In this document: piece after piece, positions 18,558-27,744 of the stretch
Position numbering within the stretch: position 1 is the first letter of the stretch
How the letters are laid out: each line of letters opens with the position of its first letter
DNA from: Streptococcus suis S735
Lineage (GTDB): Bacteria; Bacillota; Bacilli; Lactobacillales; Streptococcaceae
DNA length: 64,000 bases
NCBI RefSeq assembly: GCF_000294495.1
Contig: NC_018526.1
Location: 1,860,001 to 1,924,000 of the forward strand
Direction: 5' to 3'
Translations under genes and position numbers: made by a program
The notes under the pieces: generated by a model
The model's input: the letters and a program-made list of their open reading frames with translations, nothing else
The model's database searches: none
Told to the model about the DNA's origin: nothing

Positions 18558-18690
18558 TCGTTTTCACCAATTCAAGTACTAACATCACGAGAGCGATAAC
18601 AAAGTTACCAGCTACAAACATGAGTGTTAAGACCTCAAAGGTTGACAAAGATAGCTTCTCCTTTCTGTTAGATTTTGATGATTTGCCCAT
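18508..18690 (-). CDS. Putative holin-like type I toxin peptide
   Basis: This 60-residue peptide has a basic N-terminus (MGKSSKSNRKEK), the segment LSTFEVLTLMFVAGNFVIAL typical of the holin-like toxin (TxpA/BsrG-like) family, one transmembrane helix at about residues 18-40, and a short polar tail. Members of this family depolarise the membrane when overproduced and are kept in check by an antisense RNA. The ATG at 18690 lies 5 nt after GGTAGGTGG. An extended -10 (TGCTATAAT on the minus strand, about 18750) precedes it by 60 bp. Its 3' end overlaps the terminator of the opposing RNA at 18438-18557. Toxicity is inferred from family resemblance. Confidence 0.7.
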   Translation of the reverse strand: MGKSSKSNRKEKLSLSTFEVLTLMFVAGNFVIALVMLVLELVKTTKKITVYNFGEFTVIF

Positions 18691-18790
18691 AGACACCACC
18701 TACCTTTCAGAAATTAGAGCCACCGTCTTTACTTTTCTGCAAAAACTATTATAGCACAGTTAATAAAGAATTGTAGTCCAATTTACACAT

Positions 18791-18817
18791 CAAAAAACCA
18801 GCCTACTTGGGCTGGTC
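18791..18817 (-). terminator. Terminator at the end of the 18803 gene
   Basis: Minus strand GACCAGCC, a 6-base loop, then GGCTGGTTTTTT. The hairpin includes the stop codon of the small membrane protein gene. Confidence 0.7.
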
Positions 18818-18988
18818 TTCTTGGAGTCGCTCTCTTAGGCGACGACGGTATAAAATCTGCGATGGAATGAAGTAAAGAAAACTTGCCAAAATAATCCAAC
18901 GTTTATCTATTCCACTAAAGTAAATCACCAAAATCAAAAGAAAGGCAATCGTCAAATAAAAGAAATGATTTGTGAGCAATTTTTTCAT
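18803..18988 (-). CDS. Small two-helix membrane protein, unknown function
   Basis: This 61-residue protein starts at the ATG at 18988, 5 nt after GGAGG, and has two hydrophobic segments (about residues 9-25 and 30-45) followed by a strongly charged tail (RRRLRERLQED). I do not recognise the family. Its terminator (ACCAGCC/GGCTGGT plus T run on the minus strand, 18791-18817) overlaps the stop codon. It lies downstream of dtd and may be read through from the rel-dtd transcript, as no terminator is obvious between 18989 and 19063. Confidence 0.6.
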   Translation of the reverse strand: MKKLLTNHFFYLTIAFLLILVIYFSGIDKRWIILASFLYFIPSQILYRRRLRERLQEDQPK

Positions 18989-19063
18989 AGCATCCTCCAT
19001 ACCTATTTTTCAATATTAGTATATCAAAATACACAAATAGAGTACATACCATTGCCAAAAGTT

Positions 19064-19507
19064 TTACTTATTTTTCGTATCCAAAACAATGGTCACCGGC
19101 CCATCATTGACCAGGCTAACCGCCATATCCGCCCCAAAAACGCCCACTTCAACAGGCACAAAGGCTGACAAGGCCTGGTTAAAAGCATCATAGAGTTGGC
19201 TGGCTAGGGCAGGAGCTGCCGCTCCTGTAAAGGCAGGGCGATTGCCTTTTTTTGTATCCGCAAAAAGCGTAAATTGGGAAATGGATAAAATCTTGCCCGC
19301 CACATCTTGAACAGACTTGTTCATCTTGCCTGCCTCATCTGAAAAAATCCGCATATTGACAATTTTACGAACAGCATAGTCCAGGTCTTCCTGGCTGTCA
19401 TCTGGCCCCACACCGACTAGGAGCAAAAGCCCTTGTTCAATTTGCCCATGGATACTTCCTTCGATGGTCACACTAGCCTGTGATACACGTTGTAATACAA
19501 TTTTCAT
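19064..19507 (-). CDS. dtd: D-aminoacyl-tRNA deacylase
   Basis: This 147-residue homodimeric enzyme removes D-amino acids (and mis-attached glycine) from tRNA. The start [17 protein letters not shown], the [17 protein letters not shown] motif near residue 75-92 and the C-terminal [11 protein letters not shown] with the Gly-cisPro-type NxGPVT motif are all present. Length matches the family. It begins one base after the stop codon of rel, a gene order common in streptococci, so the two form an operon. Confidence 0.95.
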   Translation of the reverse strand: MKIVLQRVSQASVTIEGSIHGQIEQGLLLLVGVGPDDSQEDLDYAVRKIVNMRIFSDEAGKMNKSVQDVAGKILSISQFTLFADTKKGNRPAFTGAAAPALASQLYDAFNQALSAFVPVEVGVFGADMAVSLVNDGPVTIVLDTKNK

Positions 19508-19508
19508 C

Positions 19509-21710
19509 TTATCCGTTGGTCCTTTTCACTGAGTAAACTTCTGGCACCGACTTGATCTTGTCCACCAGACTGGTCAAGGTTGCCAGGTTAGAAATGCCAA
19601 AGGAAACGTGGATGGTCGCAAACTTCATATCCTTGGTTGGCTGGGCATTGACTGACGAAATATTCTTGCTGGCATTGGTCAAAACCTTGAGGACATCGTT
19701 GAGAAGACCTGAGCGGTTGAGACCGTAAATGTCAATGTTTGCCATGTATTCCTTGGTCGAATTCTCATCCTCCCAGTCCACATCAATCAAGCGAACATCG
19801 TAGTTTTCTTGACTCTTGAGGTTCATACAGTCCACACGGTGGACCGCTACCCCACGCCCCTTGGTGATGTAGCCGACAATTTCATCGCCAGGTACTGGGT
19901 TACAACATTTGGCAATCCGTATCAGCAAGCCTGACGCTCCTTCAATGACCACGCCACCTTCGTGACGGATTTTCAGACTATCTTTGTTGTCGTGTTTGAC
20001 TTCGCCACCGTTGACCAATTCATCCGCGACAGCTTTGGCCTTAGCCCGCTCAGCTTCGCGACGTTCTTTCTCTGTCAGACGGTTAAAGATTGATATGGCA
20101 GAAACTTCTCTAAAACCAACTGCCGCAAAAAGGGATTCGTCGGTCTTATAGCTGGTCTTTTGCAGGACCTCATCCATGTGGCGACGGTCCAGGTATTGGT
20201 TGGGAACGTAGCCATTTTCTTGGAGTAGGTTCTGAAGCATCTCACGCCCTTTTGAAACAGACAATTCCTTGTCCTGATTCTTGAAGAACTGCTTGATTTT
20301 ATTGCGAGCCTTGTGAGTTTTAACCAAGTTGACCCAGTCACGACTTGGACCGAAAGAGTTGGCAGAGGTGATGATTTCCACCTGATCGCCTGTCTTGAGC
20401 TTGGTCGTCAGAGGCACCATACGGCCGTTGACCTTGGCACCTGTCGCCCGCTCGCCGACCTTGGTATGAATCTCATAGGCGAAGTCAATCGGTACGGAGT
20501 CCTTAGGCAACTCACGCACTGCACCATCTGGCGTGAAAACGTAAATACGCTCTGTAAAAATATCGTCCTTGACAGAATTTACAAAGGTTTGCGCATCCCC
20601 AGCCCCTTCTTGGAGTTCAATCAGGTTGTTAATCCAGCGCAACTCTTTTTCACTAGCAGTTGCCTTGCCACCACGCTTGTAGGCCCAGTGAGCCGCAACC
20701 CCGTACTCTGCAACCTGGTGCATTTCCATGGTCCGAATTTGGAACTCGATTGGACCTCTCGGTCCGTAAACCGTGGTATGAATAGACTGGTAGCCGTTAG
20801 CTTTTTGGTTGGCAATGTAGTCCTTGAAGCGACCTGGCATAGGTTTCCACAATTCATGAATATACCCTAACATAGCATAGACATCGCTCGGAGTATCCAT
20901 GATACAACGAATGGCAATCAAGTCATATAGTTGATCAAACCGCTTTTTCTTATCGTGCATTTTGCGATAGATAGAGTAAATATGCTTGGGTCTACCGTAA
21001 ATCTGACCATGTAGATGGCGCTCTTCTGTATAATCTCTTAGCTTCTCAACAACTTCATTGACCAACTCTTCCCGTTCACGACGCTTCTCACTCATCATTC
21101 GAGTAATCTTGTAGAATTCAATTTCATTGAGATAGCGGAAAGACATGTCTTCCAATTCCCACTTGATAGAAGAAATACCTAGACGGTGGGCAAGCGGTGC
21201 ATAGATTTCCATTGTTTCACGTGAAATACGTTCCTGCTTGTCCTTGCGCAAGTGCTTAAGAGTCCGCATGTTGTGAAGGCGGTCTGCCAGTTTAACCAGA
21301 ATGACCCGCATGTCTTGGGACATGGCTATCAGCATATTTCGGTGGTTTTCAGCCAACTGCTCCTCATGAGACTTATACTCAACCTTACCCAGTTTGGTCA
21401 CACCGCCGACAATATGGCGAACCTCTGGACCAAATTCAGCCTCCATATCATCCAAAGTTACATCCGTATCTTCAACCACATCATGTAAGAAACCACAGGC
21501 AACCGTCACAGCATCCAGCTTGAGTCCTGCTAAAATACCTGCTACCTGGATCGGGTGTACAATATAGGGCTCGCCCGATTTACGAAATTGTGACTTGTGT
21601 GCCTCTGTCGCAAAATCCAAAGCTTTCTTGACAAATATAACATCTTCTTCCGGTAAATAGGTGGCTGTCAAAGCAACCACTTCCTCCCCAGTGTAGTTAA
21701 TTTCTTTCAT
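19509..21710 (-). CDS. rel: Bifunctional (p)ppGpp synthetase/hydrolase Rel
   Basis: This 733-residue stringent-response enzyme makes and degrades (p)ppGpp. The N-terminal hydrolase has the HD motif ([12 protein letters not shown], near residue 75) and the synthetase carries RCIMDT and [13 protein letters not shown] (about residues 250-320). The TGS domain ([15 protein letters not shown]) lies at about 390-450, followed by a CC/zinc-finger region with [10 protein letters not shown], and a C-terminal ACT domain. Both catalytic sites look intact, so it should be bifunctional. It is divergent from sntA and is followed immediately by dtd. Confidence 0.96.
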   Translation of the reverse strand: MKEINYTGEEVVALTATYLPEEDVIFVKKALDFATEAHKSQFRKSGEPYIVHPIQVAGILAGLKLDAVTVACGFLHDVVEDTDVTLDDMEAEFGPEVRHIVGGVTKLGKVEYKSHEEQLAENHRNMLIAMSQDMRVILVKLADRLHNMRTLKHLRKDKQERISRETMEIYAPLAHRLGISSIKWELEDMSFRYLNEIEFYKITRMMSEKRREREELVNEVVEKLRDYTEERHLHGQIYGRPKHIYSIYRKMHDKKKRFDQLYDLIAIRCIMDTPSDVYAMLGYIHELWKPMPGRFKDYIANQKANGYQSIHTTVYGPRGPIEFQIRTMEMHQVAEYGVAAHWAYKRGGKATASEKELRWINNLIELQEGAGDAQTFVNSVKDDIFTERIYVFTPDGAVRELPKDSVPIDFAYEIHTKVGERATGAKVNGRMVPLTTKLKTGDQVEIITSANSFGPSRDWVNLVKTHKARNKIKQFFKNQDKELSVSKGREMLQNLLQENGYVPNQYLDRRHMDEVLQKTSYKTDESLFAAVGFREVSAISIFNRLTEKERREAERAKAKAVADELVNGGEVKHDNKDSLKIRHEGGVVIEGASGLLIRIAKCCNPVPGDEIVGYITKGRGVAVHRVDCMNLKSQENYDVRLIDVDWEDENSTKEYMANIDIYGLNRSGLLNDVLKVLTNASKNISSVNAQPTKDMKFATIHVSFGISNLATLTSLVDKIKSVPEVYSVKRTNG

Positions 21711-21825
21711 ATCTCTACTCTTCCTCTTATATTTCCTACTATTCTACCATTTTCACGAAAAAAGAAAAAGGAATCTAACATAAGACTACTAATTACAAAC
21801 AATCCAAACCAAGTTCAGATTCGGT

Positions 21826-21885
21826 GAACGTTCTTGTTTTCTTTCGTTTTCTTGTTATTTTCACTCGTTTTTCAAACGAACGTTC
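21826..21885. promoter_or_regulatory. Two GAACGTTC palindromes upstream of sntA
   Basis: Perfect 8-bp palindromes GAACGTTC occur at 21826-21833 and 21878-21885, 52 bp apart (about five helical turns), between rel and sntA and just upstream of the sntA -35. They look like paired operator half-sites, but I cannot assign a regulator. Confidence 0.45.
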
Positions 21886-21895
21886 AGAATTAGTC

Positions 21896-21924
21896 TTGAA
21901 TTTTGCATTTCTTAGCTGTATAAT
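21896..21924 (+). promoter_or_regulatory. sntA promoter
   Basis: TTGAAT (21896-21901) and TATAAT (21919-21924) with a 17-bp spacer, 41 bp before the sntA start codon, which has GGAGG at good spacing. Confidence 0.75.
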
Positions 21925-21965
21925 GATTGTAGAAGATTATTACAAAAAGAAAATGGAGGATTCTT

Positions 21966-24407
21966 ATGAATTTTCGTTTCAGTAAGTGTGCCGTAGCACT
22001 CACACTAGCTCTCTTAGCTGCAAGCAATCCAAAATTAGCTCAAGCCGAAGAGATTCTCAACACAACTCCAGCTTCTTCAACAGAAGCAAGTCAGGCTGTA
22101 CCAGTTGAATCTGACACCACAGAGGAAGCTGATAATACAGAATCTCCGGTTCCAGCCACTACCGAAGCTGAAAATCCAAGCTCTTCCGAGACAGCTGAAA
22201 CTAGTGATCCTACAAGCGAGACAACTGACACAACTACTTCAGAAGCACGCACGGTCACTCCTGCTGCAACTGAAACTAGTCAGCCTGTTGAAGGACAAAC
22301 TGTTGATGTTCGCATTCTCGCAACAACTGACCTCCATACGAACTTGGTCAACTATGACTATTACCAAGATAAACCTGTAGAGACACTGGGTCTAGCAAAA
22401 ACAGCTGTTCTTATCGAAGAAGCAAAAAAAGAAAATCCAAATGTCGTATTGGTAGATAATGGAGACACCATTCAAGGTACTCCTCTTGGAAATTACAAGT
22501 CTATCGTTGATCCTATTGAAGAAGGTGAACAACATCCTATGTACGCCGCCTTAGAGACTCTGGGATTTGACGTCGGCACACTTGGCAACCACGAATTTAA
22601 CTACGGCCTTGCCTACCTCGAAAAAGTAATTCGTACAGCCAACATGCCTCTAGTCAACGCCAATGTCCTCGATCCGACTACGAAAGACTTTCTCTACACC
22701 CCTTATACCATTGTGAAAAAGACATTCACAGACACCGAGGGTAAAAAGGTTACACTAAATGTCGGTGTTACAGGGATTGTTCCCCCTCAAATTCTCAACT
22801 GGGACAAAGCTTATCTAGAAGGAAAAGTGATTGTTCGTGATGCAGTTGAAGCCGTTCGCGATATTATCCCAACCATGCGAGAAAATGGCGCAGACATCGT
22901 TCTGGTCCTTTCCCACTCAGGTATCGGCGATGACCAATATGAAGTCGGCGAAGAAAATGTCGGTTACCAAATCGCCAGCCTGTCAGGAGTTGATGCGGTT
23001 ATCACAGGTCACTCCCACGCAGAATTCCCAGGAACTGCCGAAAAACCAAGCTTCTATGCTAAATACTCTGGCGTAGATGATACAAATGGTAAAATCAACG
23101 GTACTCCTGTCACCATGGCGGGTAAATACGGTGATCACCTCGGCGTCATCGACCTCAATCTGGTCTTTAAAGATGGCAAATGGACAACTACTTCTAGCAA
23201 AGCGGCTATTCGTAAAATCGATACAAAATCATCTGTAGCAGATGGTCGCATCATCGACCTTGCTAAAGAAGCCCATAACGAAACCATCAAATATGTTCGT
23301 CAACAAGTCGGTGAAACAACTGCTCCAATCAACAGCTTCTTTGCCCTTGTTCAAGATGATCCATCTGTACAGATTGTTAACAATGCACAGATTTGGTATG
23401 CAAAACAACAGTTGGCGGGTACTTCAGAAGCTAATCTACCAATCCTATCTGCGGCTGCACCATTTAAGGCTGGTACTCGAGGCGATGCTTCAGCCTATAC
23501 AGACATTCCTGCTGGCCCAATCGCCATCAAGAACGTAGCAGACCTTTACCTCTACGACAACGTTGTAGCCATCTTAAAAGTCAACGGTGCCCAACTCAAA
23601 GAATGGTTGGAAATGTCCGCAGGGCAATTCAACCAAGTTGACCTAAGCTCAACAGAGCCACAAAACCTAGTCAACACAGATTTCCGCACTTACAATTTTG
23701 ACGTTATTGACGGAGTAACTTATCAGTACGATATTACGCAACCAAATAAATACGATCGTGATGGTAAGATAGTCAACGAAACTGCCAGCAGAGTTCGGAA
23801 TCTGCAATACAATGGGCAAGATGTGACAGCTGATCAAGAATTCATCGTGGTGACCAACAACTACCGTGCAAACGGTACTTTCCCTGGGGTCCGCGAAGCT
23901 TCTATCAACCGATTGTTGAACCTGGAAAACCGCCAAGCCATCATCAATTATATTATCGCTGAGAAAGTTATCAATCCTACAGCAGACAATAACTGGACCT
24001 TTACAGATAGTATCAAGGGACTCGACCTCCGCTTCTTGACAGCAGACCGTGCGAAATCTCTAGTTACTGACCAAGAATGTATTGTCTACCTACAGGCTTC
24101 AACTGCCAGCGAAGGATTTGGCGAATTCAAATTTGTCTACACTGAATCTAAAGTAGTGACTCCAGATGAACAGCAGTCAGATCAAGGTAACACAGGTCAA
24201 GATATTGTACTCGAATCTGGTCAACGAATTACTCTTCCAGCGGTAAATCCACCTGCTCCTGCTCCACAACATAAATTGGCTAGTCCACATTCACAAGCGA
24301 GCACCAAGACACTCCCTGCAACAGGAGAAGCTACTTCTATGCTTAGTCTGCTCGGTCTCACTTTGATTGGTTTTGTCGGCGCATGGACTAAGAAAAAAGA
24401 ACATTAA
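21966..24407 (+). CDS. sntA: Cell-wall anchored 2',3'-cyclic nucleotide phosphodiesterase / 5'-nucleotidase (SntA-like)
   Basis: This 813-residue surface enzyme hydrolyses cyclic nucleotides and nucleotides outside the cell. It has a signal peptide (cleavage after AQA near residue 27), a Ser/Thr/Glu-rich stalk to about residue 108, a metallophosphatase domain with ATTDLHTN, DNGDTIQG, GNHEFNYG and GHSHAEF, a 5'-nucleotidase C-terminal domain from about residue 430, and an LPATGEA sorting signal with a hydrophobic helix and KKK tail. S. suis SntA is known as a haem-binding surface protein and CpdB-like phosphodiesterase acting on substrates such as c-di-AMP; assignment is by recognition. It is monocistronic, followed by BOX-like repeats and a terminator at 24636-24696. 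Confidence 0.9.
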   Translation: MNFRFSKCAVALTLALLAASNPKLAQAEEILNTTPASSTEASQAVPVESDTTEEADNTESPVPATTEAENPSSSETAETSDPTSETTDTTTSEARTVTPAATETSQPVEGQTVDVRILATTDLHTNLVNYDYYQDKPVETLGLAKTAVLIEEAKKENPNVVLVDNGDTIQGTPLGNYKSIVDPIEEGEQHPMYAALETLGFDVGTLGNHEFNYGLAYLEKVIRTANMPLVNANVLDPTTKDFLYTPYTIVKKTFTDTEGKKVTLNVGVTGIVPPQILNWDKAYLEGKVIVRDAVEAVRDIIPTMRENGADIVLVLSHSGIGDDQYEVGEENVGYQIASLSGVDAVITGHSHAEFPGTAEKPSFYAKYSGVDDTNGKINGTPVTMAGKYGDHLGVIDLNLVFKDGKWTTTSSKAAIRKIDTKSSVADGRIIDLAKEAHNETIKYVRQQVGETTAPINSFFALVQDDPSVQIVNNAQIWYAKQQLAGTSEANLPILSAAAPFKAGTRGDASAYTDIPAGPIAIKNVADLYLYDNVVAILKVNGAQLKEWLEMSAGQFNQVDLSSTEPQNLVNTDFRTYNFDVIDGVTYQYDITQPNKYDRDGKIVNETASRVRNLQYNGQDVTADQEFIVVTNNYRANGTFPGVREASINRLLNLENRQAIINYIIAEKVINPTADNNWTFTDSIKGLDLRFLTADRAKSLVTDQECIVYLQASTASEGFGEFKFVYTESKVVTPDEQQSDQGNTGQDIVLESGQRITLPAVNPPAPAPQHKLASPHSQASTKTLPATGEATSMLSLLGLTLIGFVGAWTKKKEH

Positions 24408-24478
24408 AATAGACGAGACTGAGCAAAAACTAGCCCTTGTTCAAGCCTCATTGCTTTTGACTCGTCACGAACCTCTTA

Positions 24479-24582
24479 ATACTCAATGAAAATCAAAAGT
24501 AGCCTAGGAAACGAAGTCGAAGATAGAACTGGAGTTCATCAAGGCAAGTTGACAACGGATAATTTTGTTTTTCGAAGAGTAT
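24479..24582 (+). repeat. BOX-like repeat, copy 2
   Basis: 104 bp from ATACTCAATGAAAATCAAAA to TTTTTCGAAGAGTAT, with partly complementary ends. About 93 % identical by eye to the copy at 27524-27628 and in the same orientation. It resembles the boxA/boxC ends of BOX elements of streptococci. Confidence 0.75.
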
Positions 24583-24635
24583 AAAGAGGCGTTCGTACGA
24601 CTTGTCACTATACCAATACCCTTTTGCACTCAATA

Positions 24636-24696
24636 AAAAAACACAGATAGACTCAAGCTGATTTTGATGAAATCCAGCTAAGCTGTCTGTGTTTTT
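24636..24696. terminator. Stem-loop terminator between sntA and the pilus sortases
   Basis: AAAAACACAGA pairs with TCTGTGTTTTT and is followed by TCTTTT. The 520 bp between sntA and the sortase genes hold this hairpin and two BOX-like repeats; I see no gene there. Confidence 0.65.
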
Positions 24697-24743
24697 CTTT
24701 TGCTCCCATTGTTTTGGACTAATTTCTTAACCAATTTTCGTTA

Positions 24744-24847
24744 ATACTCAATGAAAATAAAAATCAGACTAGGCGACGCAGATGCAGATAGAACCGAAGT
24801 TCATCAAATCAAGTTAACAATGTCTGCTTTTGATTTTCGAAAAGTAT
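24744..24847 (+). repeat. BOX-like repeat, copy 3
   Basis: 104 bp from ATACTCAATGAAAATAAAAA to TTGATTTTCGAAAAGTAT, same orientation as the copies at 24479 and 27524 but with a more diverged centre. Confidence 0.7.
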
Positions 24848-24928
24848 AAATTCATGCTCACTAGGAGGAAGCCTATCTTTGTTTCAACCCTCTTTTGACC
24901 TCTGCATACGCCAAAAACACCCTTCATC

Positions 24929-25753
24929 CTACCAAATATAGGTTCTAATAAAACGGTAAAGGATATAAAGCAACAAGACCCAACCAAATATCGTCAGGTA
25001 AAATACAAGACTGAATGAATATTGCTGAAACTGCTTTATTTCACGTTGACTGGTCTGACTCACTTCATCAGCTTCCTCTATTACATCTGATTCGCGATAA
25101 GCGTTGACTAACAAGCGATAATCAAAAGGAGGAACTAGTGGATCACATGTCAACAAGGTTACCATATCCTGACTCTCAACAGGTAATAACTTTTGCCAAT
25201 CTGTTGCTTTTATCACTTCTGTATTTTTTACCAAATACGTCAGCGTCCTCCCACCAACCTCAATAAAAATCTTATCGCCTTCTCTCAACTCTGACAGTCG
25301 GAAAAATCTGAGATCATTGTACCAACTACGGTGACCGGCAATGACACTTCGTCGACCTATTCCACCTATAGGTAAAGCTGTTCCTATAACAGAAGCAACT
25401 CCATCATTTAAATGTTCACTGGTTGCCCCAACATAAATAGGTTGTCGAATTTCAATTTTTGGAATACTCAAATAACCAATTGCCCCTTCCATTAATTCAG
25501 AAGATAACACATCGGTACTATTTGAATCATTTTTTTCTGCAAAGGGATCAACTGTGGGTAAGTCACCACCACTAACCTGTTCCCCATAAGCCTTAATTTC
25601 TTCGAGTTGCTCTGTCGAAAAGAATTTAGAATTCCTACGATAATACTGATACTGTTGGAAAACTTGAAACTCCTGCACTGACATATTTGTCAGCAACACT
25701 AAAGGAAGCAACAAACCAACCAATATGAAAACATATCCTATTCTTTTCATCAT
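24929..25753 (-). CDS. Class C (pilus) sortase, third and most divergent of three
   Basis: This 274-residue membrane transpeptidase belongs to the sortase C class. It has an N-terminal transmembrane helix, the catalytic histidine in VIAGHRSW near residue 138, the catalytic cysteine in TLLTCDP near residue 202 with the partner arginine in YRLLVNAYR, and a C-terminal transmembrane helix. The segment DPFAEK near residue 70 may be the active-site lid (DPF/W motif). Its start overlaps the stop of the preceding sortase gene by four bases. It is less similar to the other two sortases than they are to each other, suggesting a distinct task such as attaching a minor pilin. It corresponds to one of srtB/C/D in the S. 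suis cluster; I do not assign which. Confidence 0.9.
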   Translation of the reverse strand: MMKRIGYVFILVGLLLPLVLLTNMSVQEFQVFQQYQYYRRNSKFFSTEQLEEIKAYGEQVSGGDLPTVDPFAEKNDSNSTDVLSSELMEGAIGYLSIPKIEIRQPIYVGATSEHLNDGVASVIGTALPIGGIGRRSVIAGHRSWYNDLRFFRLSELREGDKIFIEVGGRTLTYLVKNTEVIKATDWQKLLPVESQDMVTLLTCDPLVPPFDYRLLVNAYRESDVIEEADEVSQTSQREIKQFQQYSFSLVFYLTIFGWVLLLYILYRFIRTYIW

Positions 25754-26607
25754 TTCATTTCCCCCTTTTGATACTTCTTCCTACGGAGAAGATAGAGGAT
25801 AATAACAATCACTACTATGATTAATAGGGCTACCAAGTAGGATAGCGTTAGCATATCCAAAAAGAATGCCGGTTTTTGCTTGATTGCAACTTTCGGTTCA
25901 TAAGGAACGCGATGTCCACGTACCAACAAACGATGGCTGTTAATCATATAAGGAGTACAGGTTAGCAAGGTTGCATAGTCTTTTCCGTTTTGAACTATAA
26001 CAGGATCAAAATTATTCGGTTCAACAACTAAAATCTGGTCCACCTCATAAGCCAATACCTCAGCTATATTATGAATGTAGAATTGATCCCCGACTTTTAA
26101 ATGATCGAGATTGGTAAATAGCGAAGCATTAGGAAGACCACGATGCGCCGTAATCACAGTATGAGTACTTTCTCCACCAACTGGCAAGGAGGAACCTTCC
26201 AAATGCCCCGCTCCTTTTTGTAATACTTCCTCAGTTGTCCCAGCGTATATAGGAATTCTCTCGTTGATTTTCGGAATTTCTACAAAACCAATTTTCTCCT
26301 TCACCTCAAGCATACGAGCGTATTCCACTACCCCAGCCTTCTCTTCTTCTGTGTAAGGATCTTGCAATTTGTGAGGTTCCAAGGTCTGGTTGTAGGCCCT
26401 AGCATGCTCCAACCTTTTCAGAACTTCTTCACTCGGTAACTGTTGTGCTTGTTCATAAAATGATTGGATTTTATAATCAGAGTCATAACGATAATAATAT
26501 TGAGAAATCCACGGATATAGCGTCACTACTAAACCAAAGAGAAATAAAAGCTTCAAGAGTATGGACTGTTTAGATATTCCCTTTCTAAGTTGTGAACGTT
26601 TCATCAT
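25750..26607 (-). CDS. Class C (pilus) sortase, second of three
   Basis: This 285-residue sortase C has transmembrane helices at both ends, the lid-type segment DPYTEEEK near residue 80, the catalytic histidine in ITAHRGLP, the cysteine in TLLTCTPYMINSHRLLV and arginine in the same motif. It joins pilin subunits through their LPXTG-like motifs and a pilin lysine. The 5' end overlaps the upstream sortase gene by 23 bp, so translation is probably coupled. The two ATGs at 26607 and 26604 are both possible starts. Confidence 0.92.
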   Translation of the reverse strand: MMKRSQLRKGISKQSILLKLLFLFGLVVTLYPWISQYYYRYDSDYKIQSFYEQAQQLPSEEVLKRLEHARAYNQTLEPHKLQDPYTEEEKAGVVEYARMLEVKEKIGFVEIPKINERIPIYAGTTEEVLQKGAGHLEGSSLPVGGESTHTVITAHRGLPNASLFTNLDHLKVGDQFYIHNIAEVLAYEVDQILVVEPNNFDPVIVQNGKDYATLLTCTPYMINSHRLLVRGHRVPYEPKVAIKQKPAFFLDMLTLSYLVALLIIVVIVIILYLLRRKKYQKGEMK

Positions 26608-27472
26608 TACTCGTCACTTTCTTTTTATTTTTCCGCCTTTTTGTTAATAAGAAAATCAGTAAAATACCGACAAACATTCCGAGCGCATAAAGAAGATAAC
26701 GAATAAGAATACGCTTCTCTGCATTTTCAGACGCTTTAAGATGCTCTTCTGCAACATAAGGAATACGATGACCGCGTACCAATAAACGGTGCGTATTCAC
26801 CATGTAAGGCGTACAGGTTAGCAAGGTTGCATAGTCCTGCCCAGGCTTGACCAGCAATTCCTCAAATTGAGTTGGTTCAGCAACCACTATTTGATCTACT
26901 TCATACGCTAATGTTTCTACGATATTGTGAATGTAGAAAGTATCACCGATTTTTACCTTCGTTAAGTCTGTGAATAACCGAGCTTTGGGTAAACCTGTAT
27001 GAGCCGTTAAGACAGTATGGGTATCGCTCCCCCCAATCGGTAAGGATGTTCCTTCCAAATGCCCTACACCTTTTTGAAGAACGGTCTCAGAAGTTCCTGC
27101 ATAAACAGGAAGCTTGACCTCAATTTTTGGAATTTCAACATAACCTATCTTTTCATGCAATTCCAGCATCCGTGCATACTCTACCCGTCCAGCTTCATGT
27201 CGTGATTTGGTATACGGATCCTCCGAAACCACATTGTTCAAACTCTCATTAAAAGCTTGAGCCAAATCTATTCGTTCCTTAACCTCCTCAGAAGCTAAGG
27301 TCTTCTTTTCTTGGTCGAAAGAATTAGTCAGCTGATCCGACTCATATCGATAATAAAAATTAGAAACATGAGGATAAAGTAAAATCCCAAATCCAATCAA
27401 AAATACCAAGTAAAAGGGGATATTACTTTTCTTTTTTTTCTTTGTAGTTTTTCCCGATTTTTTCTGTATCAT
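26585..27472 (-). CDS. Class C (pilus) sortase, first of three
   Basis: This 295-residue sortase C starts with a very basic stretch (KKSGKTTKKKKK) and a transmembrane helix, followed by the lid segment DPYTKSRH, the catalytic histidine in LTAHTGLP near residue 158, the cysteine in TLLTCTPYMVNTHRLLV near residue 220, and a C-terminal transmembrane helix with lysine-rich tail. It is very similar to the next sortase over the catalytic domain. A BOX-like repeat and a terminator separate it from the upstream pilin gene, so the three sortases may depend on read-through or on a separate promoter. Confidence 0.92.
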   Translation of the reverse strand: MIQKKSGKTTKKKKKSNIPFYLVFLIGFGILLYPHVSNFYYRYESDQLTNSFDQEKKTLASEEVKERIDLAQAFNESLNNVVSEDPYTKSRHEAGRVEYARMLELHEKIGYVEIPKIEVKLPVYAGTSETVLQKGVGHLEGTSLPIGGSDTHTVLTAHTGLPKARLFTDLTKVKIGDTFYIHNIVETLAYEVDQIVVAEPTQFEELLVKPGQDYATLLTCTPYMVNTHRLLVRGHRIPYVAEEHLKASENAEKRILIRYLLYALGMFVGILLIFLLTKRRKNKKKVTSNDETFTT

Positions 27473-27523
27473 AATCCGAACTTCATTATTCTTCCATTGT
27501 CTTTCTACTGCATTGCAAAGTTA

Positions 27524-27628
27524 ATACTCAATGAAAAACCAAAAGTAGCCTGAGAAACGAAGCCGAAGACAGAACTGGAGTTCATCAAGGCTAGTTGACA
27601 ACGGATAATTTTGATTTTCGAAGAGTAT
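27524..27628 (+). repeat. BOX-like repeat, copy 4
   Basis: 105 bp from ATACTCAATGAAAAACC to TTTTCGAAGAGTAT, between the minor pilin gene and the first sortase. It is the closest relative of the copy at 24479 and has the same orientation, so the two are direct repeats bracketing all three sortase genes. Confidence 0.75.
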
Positions 27629-27679
27629 AAAATCCCCTACATTCTGCTTTTATTATACCATAATCCAACTTTAAAACGA

Positions 27680-27722
27680 AAAATCCCATTGCCCCAGATT
27701 CAACCTGACAATGGGATTTTCC
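27680..27722 (-). terminator. Terminator after the minor pilin gene
   Basis: Minus strand AAAATCCCATTG pairs perfectly with CAATGGGATTTT and is followed by TTCGTTTT, 23 bp past the pilin stop. It should reduce transcription from the pilin genes into the sortases. Confidence 0.8.
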
Positions 27723-27744
27723 CTCTATTCTAGTCTGTCAAACG

